NCBI RefSeq assembly: GCF_003119195.2
Contig: NZ_CP022254.1
Span: forward strand, 417,501-481,500
Direction of reading: 5' to 3'
DNA length: 64,000 nt
Source of the DNA: Azospirillum baldaniorum
GTDB taxonomy: Bacteria > Pseudomonadota > Alphaproteobacteria > Azospirillales > Azospirillaceae
Part shown: piece after piece, positions 52,961-61,072 of the stretch
How the letters are laid out: each line of letters opens with the position of its first letter
Position numbering within the stretch: the first letter of the stretch is position 1
The notes under the pieces: generated by a model
The model's input: only the letters and a program-made list of their open reading frames with translations
Told to the model about the DNA's origin: nothing
Database searches by the model: none
Program-made: the position numbers and the translations under genes

Positions 52961-54082
52961 GTGAGGCATATCGATAGATCACTCGCCCAATCCGCTGGAA
53001 CCTTGCCGATGCCTGCAGTTATAGATCAAGTCCGCGATTATATTGAAGAGCAAGTGTTTGCGCCGGCTTTAAGGCACCCAACCCTACCGGATGAGGTGAA
53101 GAGCACCATTAGGAACTCAGCCATGTGGCTGCGTCAGTTCTCAAGAGTTGGTGACCTATTAAATTACATGGATCGATTTCAGGGAACACCCAACAGCCCC
53201 GTGTTTAATGGTTTGAAAGCCGCAGGGTTAAATACATTTGAGGATATTCGCGCCAACCTTCTTGAGCGATTCGGCGCATGGAAAAATGATCGCACGCGGC
53301 TCGATGATTTCGTTATTGGGCTTGATTATACATCAAGTCAATTGGTCATTTTTGCAGAGGTTTACGATAATCGCAGCGGCGGCATTCTACCCATTGGCTC
53401 TGATGGCGCTTACAAAGCTGTATTTATCAAAGCAACTCTTAACGGCGGAAAGTACCAAAACCAGTGGATTGAGGAGGGCGTTTCTTTAAAGTATTACCTA
53501 AAAAGCATAAGCGAAGTTTTCAAAGAAGATTTTAAAGTCAATGCAGCCATTATTCAGAACCCGCAGGTTCCGGTTTATGCCTTTGTAAGACAGACTACTG
53601 GTGAAAAGTTCCGTCTTGCCGGCATATTCAAGAATATGGGTGTCCACACAGAGCAAGATGGCTCGAAATGGTTTGAGCTAGCGATTCGCGTTCCTGAAGC
53701 TGACGCCCCTATGGACGCCCATGAACTACAGAAGAACCACAAGCTGGCGGTGATTCGCGCCCAGGCTGGTTCTAGCTCCGATCGGCAACGGCGTCTTGCT
53801 ACTGCTCAACGGATCCCCTCTTCTGTTACCGTCGTCACGACGGCTTTTGTAAGAAATCCTGATGTGGTCGCTGAGGTCCTCGACCGTGCTGCAGGGGTTT
53901 GTGAAGGATGCAAAAGTCCCGCTCCATTCTTTCGTAGTTCTGATGGCACCCCGTTTCTGGAGGTCCATCACAAAGTCCCTCTTGCAGCAGGAGGAGAAGA
54001 TACCGTGGCGAACGCAGTAGCGCTGTGCCCGAACTGCCATCGTAACGAGCATTACGGCAGCCCACTCTGGCCTTGGAAGTGA
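52961..54082 (+). CDS. HNH endonuclease with unknown N-terminal sensor domain (McrA-like)
   Basis: A 373-residue protein, AT-richer than the phage core. The C-terminal HNH domain has zinc ligands C314, C317, C356 and C359 and the catalytic HH pair H336-H337, followed by CPNCHRNEHYG, closest in pattern to McrA-type 5-methylcytosine-specific nucleases. The first 270 residues are an unknown domain with a beta-rich middle (LVIFAEVYDN..., VPVYAFVRQ...FRLAGIFKN), perhaps reading modified DNA. The GTG at 52961 or ATG at 53009 (MPAVIDQ) may be the start. It follows the HTH gene by 57 bases on the same strand and may restrict invading modified DNA; that is inference. Confidence 0.75.
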   Translation: MRHIDRSLAQSAGTLPMPAVIDQVRDYIEEQVFAPALRHPTLPDEVKSTIRNSAMWLRQFSRVGDLLNYMDRFQGTPNSPVFNGLKAAGLNTFEDIRANLLERFGAWKNDRTRLDDFVIGLDYTSSQLVIFAEVYDNRSGGILPIGSDGAYKAVFIKATLNGGKYQNQWIEEGVSLKYYLKSISEVFKEDFKVNAAIIQNPQVPVYAFVRQTTGEKFRLAGIFKNMGVHTEQDGSKWFELAIRVPEADAPMDAHELQKNHKLAVIRAQAGSSSDRQRRLATAQRIPSSVTVVTTAFVRNPDVVAEVLDRAAGVCEGCKSPAPFFRSSDGTPFLEVHHKVPLAAGGEDTVANAVALCPNCHRNEHYGSPLWPWK

Positions 54083-54166
54083 GCCCATACCAATCTGGCC
54101 GCGTGGGGCTGGCTGCTGCCCGACCGCCGCAAGCAGTTCATGCGGCTGGCCCAGCACGTCGGGTGA
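54083..54166 (+). pseudogene. GC-rich 27-codon tail, possible remnant of a displaced phage gene
   Basis: Straight after the HNH stop and in the same frame, codons read AHTNLAAWGWLLPDRRKQFM and end RLAQHVG before a TGA. The codon use is GC-rich like the phage core and unlike the HNH gene. It may be the end of a gene cut when the cargo was inserted. No start or ribosome site is present. Confidence 0.35.
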
Positions 54167-54199
54167 ACCTTCCCTCACCCCCCCAACACCTCGTCGTCA

Positions 54200-55084
54200 T
54201 CAAAACAGAATAATCGTTAATAAGTTACAAGCAGCGGCGACCATTCCCACCAAATTCCCGAGCGCCAAAAACGGCTTTTTTGAGAATGGCAGCAACCAAG
54301 CAATTATTGGTGATTTTTTTGCGATGTCATCAACATAACACACAATCCTGACCGACAGAGAAACAAAAGCTAACCAAAATGATGAAAACAGCGAAGAATA
54401 CAAAAAAACAGAAGACATGTCGTTCCACCCAAGCCCTGAGACAACAGTATCCGCAACAGCGCGAGCCGATGCGGCCGCGTCATTCCCATTTCCATGTATT
54501 CCAATATAATACACGAGAAAAAATGAAGAAGAGAATACGCACAATTTATATAATAAGTCTTTAAATAAATTTTTCATCACCTCAATTACACCATTAGAAG
54601 CCTCGATCCTATTCAATGTCTTGAGAAAATACCCCAATATCATATAGTCAACGATCACATTCACAAGAACACCGACAACAGACAAAATCTCTAAGAAATT
54701 GTAAATGACCTCTGCCTGTAGTACGTTAGAAGAATACAGGTGAGACAAACGAGCAAAAAACACGCAGGAGAATATCATAAGCGCGGCAACGGAGAATGCG
54801 GCGCTCCTGAAAAAGAATTTCAAGCTATCGGGGTTTTCCCCAAACATATGTTCAAAGACCTTTCGCGCTATAAGCGCTACCCCACCAATTTTTCCTGCTT
54901 CTCTAACTCCAATATCAATATACTCTGCCATAATACGACTCACAAACTCCGGCATCCATTTGTCAGCATTCACAAATGGGGCACGCGCCGCCCATCCGAC
55001 TATGATTGAAGAAATCAAAGAAGACAGGATCCATACGTTGTATTTTTCAGAAAATTGGTACGCTGTCTGTAAAATTTCTAACAT
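54200..55084 (-). CDS. six-helix membrane protein of unknown family (cargo)
   Basis: A 294-residue AT-rich protein with about six membrane helices separated by short loops; the final helix (FLALGNLVGMVAAACNLLTI) ends near the C-terminus. I recognise no family. The ATG at 55084 has GGGTGGA before it; an upstream in-frame ATG (55120) is an alternative. It is convergent with the HNH gene and lies between that cargo and the replication genes, so it is probably also accessory. A role in exclusion or abortive defence is possible, but the sequence does not show one. Confidence 0.65.
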   Translation of the reverse strand: MLEILQTAYQFSEKYNVWILSSLISSIIVGWAARAPFVNADKWMPEFVSRIMAEYIDIGVREAGKIGGVALIARKVFEHMFGENPDSLKFFFRSAAFSVAALMIFSCVFFARLSHLYSSNVLQAEVIYNFLEILSVVGVLVNVIVDYMILGYFLKTLNRIEASNGVIEVMKNLFKDLLYKLCVFSSSFFLVYYIGIHGNGNDAAASARAVADTVVSGLGWNDMSSVFLYSSLFSSFWLAFVSLSVRIVCYVDDIAKKSPIIAWLLPFSKKPFLALGNLVGMVAAACNLLTIILF

Positions 55085-55199
55085 TCGTCCACCCATTTTC
55101 GCTTGGGAGTCAGCATGCATGCTGCCGCCGCATGCACGCCGCCAATGATGGTAGTCGTAAAGTTACCAAATACATCGGACGCCTGCTAATCCTGCGTTG

Positions 55200-56567
55200 T
55201 CAGGATGTCTCCCCCTCCGCCATGTCAATCTGCGCCTGCCGCGTATCCTCGTTCCCGCGGGCGGCCCAATCCTCGAAGTGCGGCCCCGGATAGACCAGCT
55301 TCAGCGCCGGCTCGCCCTGCGCCCCGATGTCCGTGGTGGGCGTGTAGCGGCTGGCCTTCCCCTCCAGCCAGCGGGCGCCATCGAGGTTGCAGTCCCGCAG
55401 GAAGTAGAGCTGGTCGGCGTTGCGGTTCATGCCGGTGCGGCTGACGGCGGTGGCCTCCCCATCGTCGGTGAGCTGCGCCAGGATCAGAACCCAGATCCCC
55501 AGGCGCTTCACCGTGGCGGCCAGCCATTCGGCCACGCGCCGCAGGTGCTCCTCCTCCGACGTGCCCGGCGGGCGCCCGGTGACGAGCTGCCAGTAATCCA
55601 CGATCACCCCGGCGCAGCGGTGCCGGTACTTCGCGGCGAGGATCTCGGTGCGCAGCCGGTCCATCGTGCCGCCGGGCATGTCGACATAGATCACGTTGTC
55701 CAGCCGCTCCGCCGTCGCGGTGGCAGCATACTGGCCGGCGCGGGCGAGGATGGTGGCGTGAACATGCCCGATCAGCGCCATGCTGTGGGTGCCCAGCTCG
55801 CGTGCCACCTGCCGCTGTTCGATCTCCAGCGCGCCCATCTCCAACGCGAGGTAGGCATGCCGGACACCGGCCCGGTTCAGGGCGTAGCTGATTCCTCCGG
55901 CCAGGGCGGACTTGCCGGCCTTGCCCTTGCCAGCGATGCAGTACATGCGCCCGGCGTAGAGGCCGCCACCCCAAGCCCGGTCGATCGACGGATAGCCGGT
56001 GGGGAACACCCTGCCCGGCTTCTCCATGCCCGCGACCATGGCGGCTAGCACCTCGGAACGGGTCCGGGCCCCTCCCCCGTCGACCAGCCCTTCGGCCTCC
56101 CCGATCACGACGGAAACGGCGTCCTCGATGCGATGGGCCTCGTCCGCCATCACGACGGCGCGCAGGCCGGTGTCGATCAGCCGGCGGCGGGTGGCAAGCT
56201 GACGAATCGTGTCGGCATAGTCGATCACCGCGGAGGGCAGCCCCGCGGCCCCGGCCAGCCCGGCGAGGTAGGCCCGGCCCCCTCCGACCTCCTGGAGCAC
56301 GTCGTCACAGGCCGTCGCCACGTCGCCCAGCAGCCGGTGATCCACCGCCCTGCCCTGCGACACGCGCTCGGACACGGCGCCGTAGATCGCGCCGTGCACC
56401 GGGTCGGCGAAGTCCTCGGCGGTCACCCGCCCGACGGTGCGGCCGAAGGCGGCGGGCTGCGTCAGCAGGGCGCCCAGCAGCGCCTGCTCGACCTCGGGGT
56501 TGGCGTGGCGGTCGAGCATGCGGGAAATCGCCGGGGTGTTCCGTAGCTCGGCGAAAGCGGTGTCCAT
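55200..56567 (-). CDS. DnaB-type replicative helicase
   Basis: A 455-residue helicase. The N-terminal DnaB domain (EVEQALLGALLTQPAAFGRT...FADPVHGAIYGAV) is followed by a linker and a RecA-type motor with Walker A AGKGKAGKS at residues 212-220. GVIVDYWQLVTG is the Walker B region, and LILAQL the following motif. A loose C-terminus carries Arg residues for subunit contacts. It starts three bases after the initiator gene, so the two form a lambda O/P-like replication pair. Confidence 0.9.
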   Translation of the reverse strand: MDTAFAELRNTPAISRMLDRHANPEVEQALLGALLTQPAAFGRTVGRVTAEDFADPVHGAIYGAVSERVSQGRAVDHRLLGDVATACDDVLQEVGGGRAYLAGLAGAAGLPSAVIDYADTIRQLATRRRLIDTGLRAVVMADEAHRIEDAVSVVIGEAEGLVDGGGARTRSEVLAAMVAGMEKPGRVFPTGYPSIDRAWGGGLYAGRMYCIAGKGKAGKSALAGGISYALNRAGVRHAYLALEMGALEIEQRQVARELGTHSMALIGHVHATILARAGQYAATATAERLDNVIYVDMPGGTMDRLRTEILAAKYRHRCAGVIVDYWQLVTGRPPGTSEEEHLRRVAEWLAATVKRLGIWVLILAQLTDDGEATAVSRTGMNRNADQLYFLRDCNLDGARWLEGKASRYTPTTDIGAQGEPALKLVYPGPHFEDWAARGNEDTRQAQIDMAEGETS

Positions 56568-56570
56568 GGG

Positions 56571-57440
56571 TCAGACCTCGGTGGGGGTGTCGAAGAACAG
56601 CGGGATTTCGGAGAGGGAGGAGGCTTGCCGTTTGGCCTGGGGCGGCGCGTTGGCATTGCTCGGCGGTGGCTGGCCAGCGGGGAATTTCCGCTCGGTCACC
56701 GGGCTGATGCAGTCGTTCAGCCACGTCTTGCGCCAATCGGCCTTCAGGCCCTTCGAGCCGGCCAACCCGCCCCAGTAGTTCCGGAAGTTCTCCCAGCGCA
56801 GGCCCAGCACGCGGCGGCTGAGCAGCGGCAGCTGGTGCTTTTCCCGGGTGTGATTCGCCGCCTGTGACCAGTCGTCCGGTAGGTCGCCGTCGGGAACGCG
56901 CGTGCCCCGCTTGGTCTGCTTGGCGGGTTCAGGTGGGTTGTCGTTGGCCGGGAGCGTGACCACCCCTTGCTCAGCAAGATCGGGCAGCGCGTCGCCCGGC
57001 AGGGCGCGCGACTCCTTTCCTTCTTTATTTTCATTACCTTCTTTTATTTGTGTCTCGGTGCTGTCTCGCTCCTGTCTCGGTGTTGTCTCGGTAGCTGTCT
57101 CGGTGCTGTCTCGCTGTGCCTGATATCTGTCGTAGTTACAGATAGTTATGAGGCACACCCCGTCATCAGCGGTGTATCGGATCATGTCATCCGAGACGAG
57201 ACGCGCGATGAAGCGAGACACCTTGGATCGGTCCCATTTCCAGGTCGCCGCCATGTCGCGGATGGACCGGCAGAGCTGGCCGCGCTGAAGGCGGACCGTC
57301 TTCCCCTTCGCGCCCCAGACGCCATCGGCATAGTTGGCCGTCTCGACCAGCCACACCCAGGCATCCCGCCGGCTAAACGGCTCGTCGTTGAAGACGGGGT
57401 TGTCCTGCCACCCGCGGTGCATCAGGTAGAAGCCGCTCAC
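56571..57440 (-). CDS. phage replication initiator (winged-helix, O-like)
   Basis: A 289-residue protein. Residues 1-110 contain a winged-helix region common in phage replication proteins (MHRGWQDNPVF...FSRRDAWVWLVETANYADG). The middle (residues ~110-145) is polar and encoded by the six tandem repeats described at 57051-57116. The C-terminal RWENFRNYWGGLAGSKGLKADWRKTWLNDC is typical of O-like initiators that load helicase. By analogy with lambda O it binds the repeats inside its own gene. It is coupled to the upstream small gene by ATGA. Confidence 0.8.
   Translation of the reverse strand: MSGFYLMHRGWQDNPVFNDEPFSRRDAWVWLVETANYADGVWGAKGKTVRLQRGQLCRSIRDMAATWKWDRSKVSRFIARLVSDDMIRYTADDGVCLITICNYDRYQAQRDSTETATETTPRQERDSTETQIKEGNENKEGKESRALPGDALPDLAEQGVVTLPANDNPPEPAKQTKRGTRVPDGDLPDDWSQAANHTREKHQLPLLSRRVLGLRWENFRNYWGGLAGSKGLKADWRKTWLNDCISPVTERKFPAGQPPPSNANAPPQAKRQASSLSEIPLFFDTPTEV
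57013..57117. repeat. putative replication origin: six iterons beside an AT-rich tract
   Basis: TGTCTCG repeats start at 57051, 57062, 57073, 57084, 57096 and 57107, spaced 11, 11, 11, 12 and 11 bases, about one DNA turn each. The adjacent 57013-57050 is pyrimidine-rich and the most AT-rich stretch nearby. The array lies inside the initiator gene, as in lambda. Confidence 0.75.
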
Positions 57441-57643
57441 GATGCCCCCGTTTCCGCGGCGCGCATGTCCTCGACGGTCCGGAGGATTCGCGCGGCAACC
57501 TCGCGGATCCCGTCACGGTCCCAATCGTGCTCCTGGGCAATTTCCTGAAGGTCGCGCGCAGCCCCTTCCAGCCGCTTCAGAGCATCCGGCGGGGCGACGC
57601 GCCGGCGGGGGTTGGAGACCGGCAGATGGGTGACGTTGTTCAT
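57437..57643 (-). CDS. small early protein
   Basis: A 68-residue helical protein beginning MNNVTHLPVSNPRRRVAPPD. Not recognised. It is joined by ATGA overlaps to the genes on both sides (57640 and 57440), which strongly supports translation in the early operon. It may be a small replication accessory; the evidence is positional only. Confidence 0.7.
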   Translation of the reverse strand: MNNVTHLPVSNPRRRVAPPDALKRLEGAARDLQEIAQEHDWDRDGIREVAARILRTVEDMRAAETGAS

Positions 57644-57831
57644 GCGGACGCCCTCCGCACCACCTCGGCCCACTCCGCGCGCCAGGACGGCGCGTTGTTG
57701 TTGGCCGCGGGCGGGTGCGCCGGGTGCTGCTTCGACCAAGCGCGGATGTCGCCATGGTCCCAGACCCAGCCGCCGGCATGCGGGCGGGCGCGTTTGCGGA
57801 TCTGGTCGCGCATGGGTGTGGTGTTGCTCAT
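57640..57831 (-). CDS. small early protein
   Basis: A 63-residue protein, MSNTTPMRDQIRKRARPHAG..., with Trp-rich and charged segments (WVWDHGDIRAW, WRAEWAEVVRRA). Not recognised. It overlaps RusA and the next small gene by four bases each (ATGA), so it belongs to the same translated operon. Confidence 0.7.
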   Translation of the reverse strand: MSNTTPMRDQIRKRARPHAGGWVWDHGDIRAWSKQHPAHPPAANNNAPSWRAEWAEVVRRASA

Positions 57832-58298
57832 GCTGCGGGCTTCCTGCTGACTTGGCTGGGCAGCGCGTCGAGTTCGTAGATCTCGACCGACAGGCCCGGC
57901 TTCGTGTCGTAGAATTTCGAGATCGAGACGGACACGGCCTGCACGTCGTCTTTCCAGACCACACCATTCAGGGCGTCGAGGACGCCTTTCAGCACGTTGT
58001 CCAGGTCCGGCTTCGTGGTGGGGCGGACGGCGCCCCGGAGCGCGGCGGAGGACTTCCAGGCGGCCCAGCCATCGGGGGCAAGGCACGTCACGCAGATGTC
58101 GACGCGGACCGGCCCGTGGACGAGCGGGCGCCCGGACATAGCCCGCTGCGCCTCGCTCTTGACCTCGGACTCATACCGGCGGGTCTTCTCCGGGGTGCGG
58201 GTAGTCACCCCGCCCCCCGGCAGACGCGCGAACTTTGGCCGCCCCTTCCCCACAACGGGACCATCTAGGCGCAGCGTGACGAAGGGTTCGGCCACCAT
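57828..58298 (-). CDS. rusA: RusA-type Holliday junction resolvase
   Basis: A 156-residue endonuclease that cuts Holliday junctions during phage recombination or replication. The catalytic cluster KPDLDNVLKGVLDALNG supplies D98 and D100, with a third acidic residue at D117 or D118 in WKDDVQ, matching the D70/D72/D91 set of E. coli RusA. The N-terminal GPVVGKGRPKF holds the conserved basic residues. It is within the early leftward operon. Confidence 0.9.
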   Translation of the reverse strand: MVAEPFVTLRLDGPVVGKGRPKFARLPGGGVTTRTPEKTRRYESEVKSEAQRAMSGRPLVHGPVRVDICVTCLAPDGWAAWKSSAALRGAVRPTTKPDLDNVLKGVLDALNGVVWKDDVQAVSVSISKFYDTKPGLSVEIYELDALPSQVSRKPAA

Positions 58299-58300
58299 GA

Positions 58301-59374
58301 TCAGGCGGCCTCGCTGTCGGCGCCGGTGGCGCTGTCATCGTTGGCCGGCTTCGGCGTGGCGCCCGGACGCTCCCAGGCCCGCACCTTGCCGTCCTTCTGG
58401 TCGGCCCACCCGCGCTGGATGTGTTTCTTGGCGCCTTCCGTGTGGCCCTCGCAGACCTCGGTGATCGACTTGCCGGCCTCGCCGCCGTCGTAGCCCAGGT
58501 GGTAGAACTGCACCGTCTCCACGGCGCTCAGCCGCCCGCGGCGGGTCTTCTCCTCGGCCGCCGGGGCTGCGCTGTTCTGGATGGCCTCGGTGGTGTAGGC
58601 GCCCTTCGGCAGCGGAGCCACCTCATGGGTGGACATGCCGATCACGGCGTCGCGGATCTCGAAGGGCGTCAGGTTGCGCCCCAGCGCCGCTGCACGGTTG
58701 TTCAGCGCATCGGCTAGCATCTGCACGTGCTCCGCCGCGGCGATGGCCTCGAAGACCTCCGCGTCGCCATGCAGGAGGACCCACAGCGACACCTCCGCGC
58801 CGGTGCCGTCCTTCGCCGTTCCGACCTCGACCGCGCTGAAGAACGGGCCAACCTGCTCGGCCGGCTGCTCGGGCTCGACCTGCAGGTCGATTTCCACGCC
58901 ACCAGCGGCGGGCGCGCTGTCGTCCAGGATGGCCGGCTCGTCATCCTTCGCGCCGGTGCCGTCCTCGTCGTCGTCCTCGCCACCGTCCACCGGCTCCATC
59001 GGGAGCGCCTTCTGGTCCGGGTCGATGGTGGCCGCCGGGCGCATCCGGTCAAACTGCGCCGCGTCGGTCAGCACCAAGGTCATCGACGCCCCCCTACGCG
59101 TGATCAGGGCCGGTCCAGCCTCGTCCACGTTTGAAGCCGTTGCCGCGATCTTGCCCTTGGCGTCGATGTTGTCGAACTTCACGGCGAACGCGGGATAGTC
59201 GCCCACGGCGACCACGCCGACGATCTGCGGCACCAGCTCCTGCATCAGGGCGGTGAAGCGCTCGGACGCCTCCCGCTGCTGGGCCTCGTTCGGCCGCGCG
59301 ACCTTGCAGAAGGCGGTCATCATTTCGTCGCGGCCCTGCGCGACAAGTCGGTCCTGGTGATGCTGGGTAATCAT
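58301..59374 (-). CDS. large early protein of unknown function, acidic centre
   Basis: A 357-residue protein with three parts: a helical N-terminus (to about 115), a strongly acidic middle (DGGEDDDEDGTGAKDDE near residue 130), and a helical C-terminus with VQFYHLGYDGGEAGKSITEVCEGHTEGAKKHIQRGW, which looks like a compact domain. Not recognised. GGAGGCAG precedes the ATG. It sits between RusA and small early genes; DNA replication or repair is the likely setting. Confidence 0.7.
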   Translation of the reverse strand: MITQHHQDRLVAQGRDEMMTAFCKVARPNEAQQREASERFTALMQELVPQIVGVVAVGDYPAFAVKFDNIDAKGKIAATASNVDEAGPALITRRGASMTLVLTDAAQFDRMRPAATIDPDQKALPMEPVDGGEDDDEDGTGAKDDEPAILDDSAPAAGGVEIDLQVEPEQPAEQVGPFFSAVEVGTAKDGTGAEVSLWVLLHGDAEVFEAIAAAEHVQMLADALNNRAAALGRNLTPFEIRDAVIGMSTHEVAPLPKGAYTTEAIQNSAAPAAEEKTRRGRLSAVETVQFYHLGYDGGEAGKSITEVCEGHTEGAKKHIQRGWADQKDGKVRAWERPGATPKPANDDSATGADSEAA

Positions 59375-59399
59375 GATCTGCCTCCAGTTGGTGAGGGGG

Positions 59400-59612
59400 T
59401 CAGCCGGCGCGGTTGGCCGGCGTGTTGGTGTTCGCCGCGTGGGCGGCGAGTCCGGCGAAGACGAACGCCATCGGCGCCGCGTTCGCGTTGCCGGCCGCGA
59501 TCTGCACGGCGTTGGCCGTGGGCATGCGGACAGTGAGGGTGTCGCCCCGGAGGATGCCGGCGGTGCCGTTGGCCAGGGCAGCGGAGAGGATTTCAGCGGT
59601 ACGCGGGGTCAT
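59400..59612 (-). CDS. small early protein, Ala/Asn-rich
   Basis: A 70-residue Ala-rich protein, MTPRTAEILSAALANGTAGI..., not recognised. Its ATG overlaps the stop of the upstream gene (ATGA), the main support. The last third is low-complexity (AAHAANTNTPANRAG). Confidence 0.55.
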   Translation of the reverse strand: MTPRTAEILSAALANGTAGILRGDTLTVRMPTANAVQIAAGNANAAPMAFVFAGLAAHAANTNTPANRAG

Positions 59613-59902
59613 GGCCGTTTCCCATGCAGTGGGAGGAAGGTGACGACCACCGCGGCGCCCTGGTCGACAACGACATGCAGGACGCGGTGATCGAGGCTGA
59701 CGAGCCAGCGTTCACGCACCCCGGCGGCGGCGATCCGGCACGCGCTGGGCTGCCGGTTGTCGTTCGCGCGGGCGGCGGTGATCTGGCGGAAAAGCTCGGT
59801 CTTCAGCTCAAGGGTGAAGGCCAGCCCATAGCGCTCGTTCAGGCGCTTGGCGGCGCGACGCTCAACGAAAGGCACGATCCGGATGGGCTGGGAGGCGGTC
59901 AT
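59609..59902 (-). CDS. small early protein
   Basis: A 97-residue protein with an AKRLNERYGLAFTLELKTELFRQI core that is helical, followed by a beta-strand pair (WLVSLDHRVLHVVV). Not recognised. It overlaps the upstream and downstream genes by four bases each. Confidence 0.65.
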   Translation of the reverse strand: MTASQPIRIVPFVERRAAKRLNERYGLAFTLELKTELFRQITAARANDNRQPSACRIAAAGVRERWLVSLDHRVLHVVVDQGAAVVVTFLPLHGKRP

Positions 59903-60381
59903 TGGGCGCCGCCGTTGCGCCGGGGTTTGCCGTATAGCCCGGCCTCCCACGCCTCGGCGGCGTGGCTGTCCGGGGTATGCACGGCATCGAACAGACCGTC
60001 GCCGAACGTAGCGCGCAGGTCGTGCCAGCCGTCGTGGTTGGGCTCCACCCTGCCGTCCATCCAGTTGCGAATGGTCTTGGCCGGATAGTCGTGGCCGGTC
60101 TTCGCGCGGATCAGGGCGGCCAGTTCCTTCGCGAAGCTGGTGGAGCCCTGGAGCGCCATCAGGAGGCGCAGCAACCGGCGCTGACGGGCCAGCCTTTCGG
60201 CCTTCTCGGCAGGCTTCGAGGGAAACTCTTGGGCAGAATTCGCCATTTCTGACCGTGCCTGTTCGGCGGCACGATCCAGCTCACCGAAGTCGAACAAGGC
60301 GGGCGCTTCTGGCGCTGTTCGCTTCGGTCGCTCGTCCGGCACGTGAGCCCGGAGCAACGACAGTTGAGAGGCGGCAACCAT
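59899..60381 (-). CDS. early regulatory-type protein with helix-turn-helix-like region
   Basis: A 160-residue protein. The C-terminal half, ALIRAKTGHDYPAKTIRNWMDGRVEPNHDGWHDL, resembles a helix-turn-helix of the phage CII or Cro type. It starts one base after the stop of the upstream membrane gene (TGACATG) and overlaps the downstream gene by ATGA. A DNA-binding role in early control is plausible. Confidence 0.65.
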   Translation of the reverse strand: MVAASQLSLLRAHVPDERPKRTAPEAPALFDFGELDRAAEQARSEMANSAQEFPSKPAEKAERLARQRRLLRLLMALQGSTSFAKELAALIRAKTGHDYPAKTIRNWMDGRVEPNHDGWHDLRATFGDGLFDAVHTPDSHAAEAWEAGLYGKPRRNGGAQ

Positions 60382-60382
60382 G

Positions 60383-60628
60383 TCACCGACCCCCGAGCAC
60401 GACGGCGAGGACCGTCACGATCAGCACCAGCAGGGGCAGGCCCAGGACGGCCAGAGCGGCGCGCGTGCCGAAAGTGGCAGGGCCACCAACGGAATGGTCA
60501 TCCCCTTCCCCGCCCGCGCCCTCGAACGGCGCCCCGCGGCCCGGCAGAATGGCCGTCATGGTGGACTGGAGAAGTCCGACCCGGCGGCGGATGCCCGGAA
60601 GCGCATGACCCGCGATCCTATTCCCCAT
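60383..60628 (-). CDS. small protein with C-terminal membrane anchor
   Basis: An 81-residue protein. The first 55 residues are polar and Gly-rich; the rest is one membrane helix (RAALAVLGLPLLVLIVTVLA). CGGAGGCACC is a good ribosome site for the ATG at 60628, and the stop is one base from the next start. A longer plus-strand frame covers the same DNA but has no such support. Function unknown. Confidence 0.6.
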   Translation of the reverse strand: MGNRIAGHALPGIRRRVGLLQSTMTAILPGRGAPFEGAGGEGDDHSVGGPATFGTRAALAVLGLPLLVLIVTVLAVVLGGR

Positions 60629-60747
60629 GGTGCCTCCGAAATCTGTGGTGTCCGGGTGTGGGGCCTTCCGGCCCTGCGCATGTCCGGCGGCGTGATCCGC
60701 ATGCGGGTCGAGGAGCCGCCCACCCAGCGGCCCCGTCTGGAACTGGT

Positions 60748-60981
60748 CTATTCGGTGGCGTGCGCGCTGACGGACGAGCCGCGCGAGGGCTGAAGTCGGG
60801 ACTTGTATGCCGCGATGAATGCCTCGGCGCGCTCTATGCGGCTGAGCGTGACTGCCCCCTGCTTGAGCCGGGCGACAAACTTATGATCCCCCACCGACTG
60901 AAGACCGAATTCGCGTGCGGTCATTCCAGTCTCAATGAGGAACCGTTCGATGCGTGCAATGATGCGTTCTCGGGTCTTCAT
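60748..60981 (-). CDS. Cro-like helix-turn-helix protein
   Basis: A 77-residue DNA-binding protein, starting MKTRERIIARIERFLIETG, with MTAREFGLQSVGDHKFVARL as the helix-turn-helix region, a form seen in small alphaproteobacterial phage regulators. The ATG at 60981 is used; the preceding in-frame TTG lacks a ribosome site. It is divergent from the CI-type repressor with three operator-like sites between them, the layout of a lysis-lysogeny switch. Confidence 0.8.
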   Translation of the reverse strand: MKTRERIIARIERFLIETGMTAREFGLQSVGDHKFVARLKQGAVTLSRIERAEAFIAAYKSRLQPSRGSSVSAHATE

Positions 60982-60994
60982 GGACGCCAATCAT

Positions 60995-61069
60995 GGGGCA
61001 TTAATGCCCCATTCGCAAGGGCCTATTTGCCCCGAGATTACCTCCTTTGGTGCGTGGCATAATTGCCCC
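60995..61069. promoter_or_regulatory. three 16-base operator-like sites of the CI/Cro switch
   Basis: GGGGCATTAATGCCCC (60995-61010) is a perfect palindrome. AGGGCCTATTTGCCCC (61018-61033) and GTGGCATAATTGCCCC (61054-61069) are imperfect copies. Centres are 23 and 36 bases apart. Confidence 0.8.
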
Positions 61070-61072
61070 ACC

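Noticed and set aside
60380..60793. A 137-codon plus-strand frame in the early region
   Set aside because: The minus-strand 81-residue gene covering most of it has a good ribosome site, a membrane helix and tight spacing to the next gene. The 3' third (from 60605) is not excluded as a tiny gene.
61050..61058. GGTGCGTGG before the CI repressor as another late element
   Set aside because: One base is missing relative to GGTGCGTTGG and it overlaps an operator; late control of CI would not make sense.
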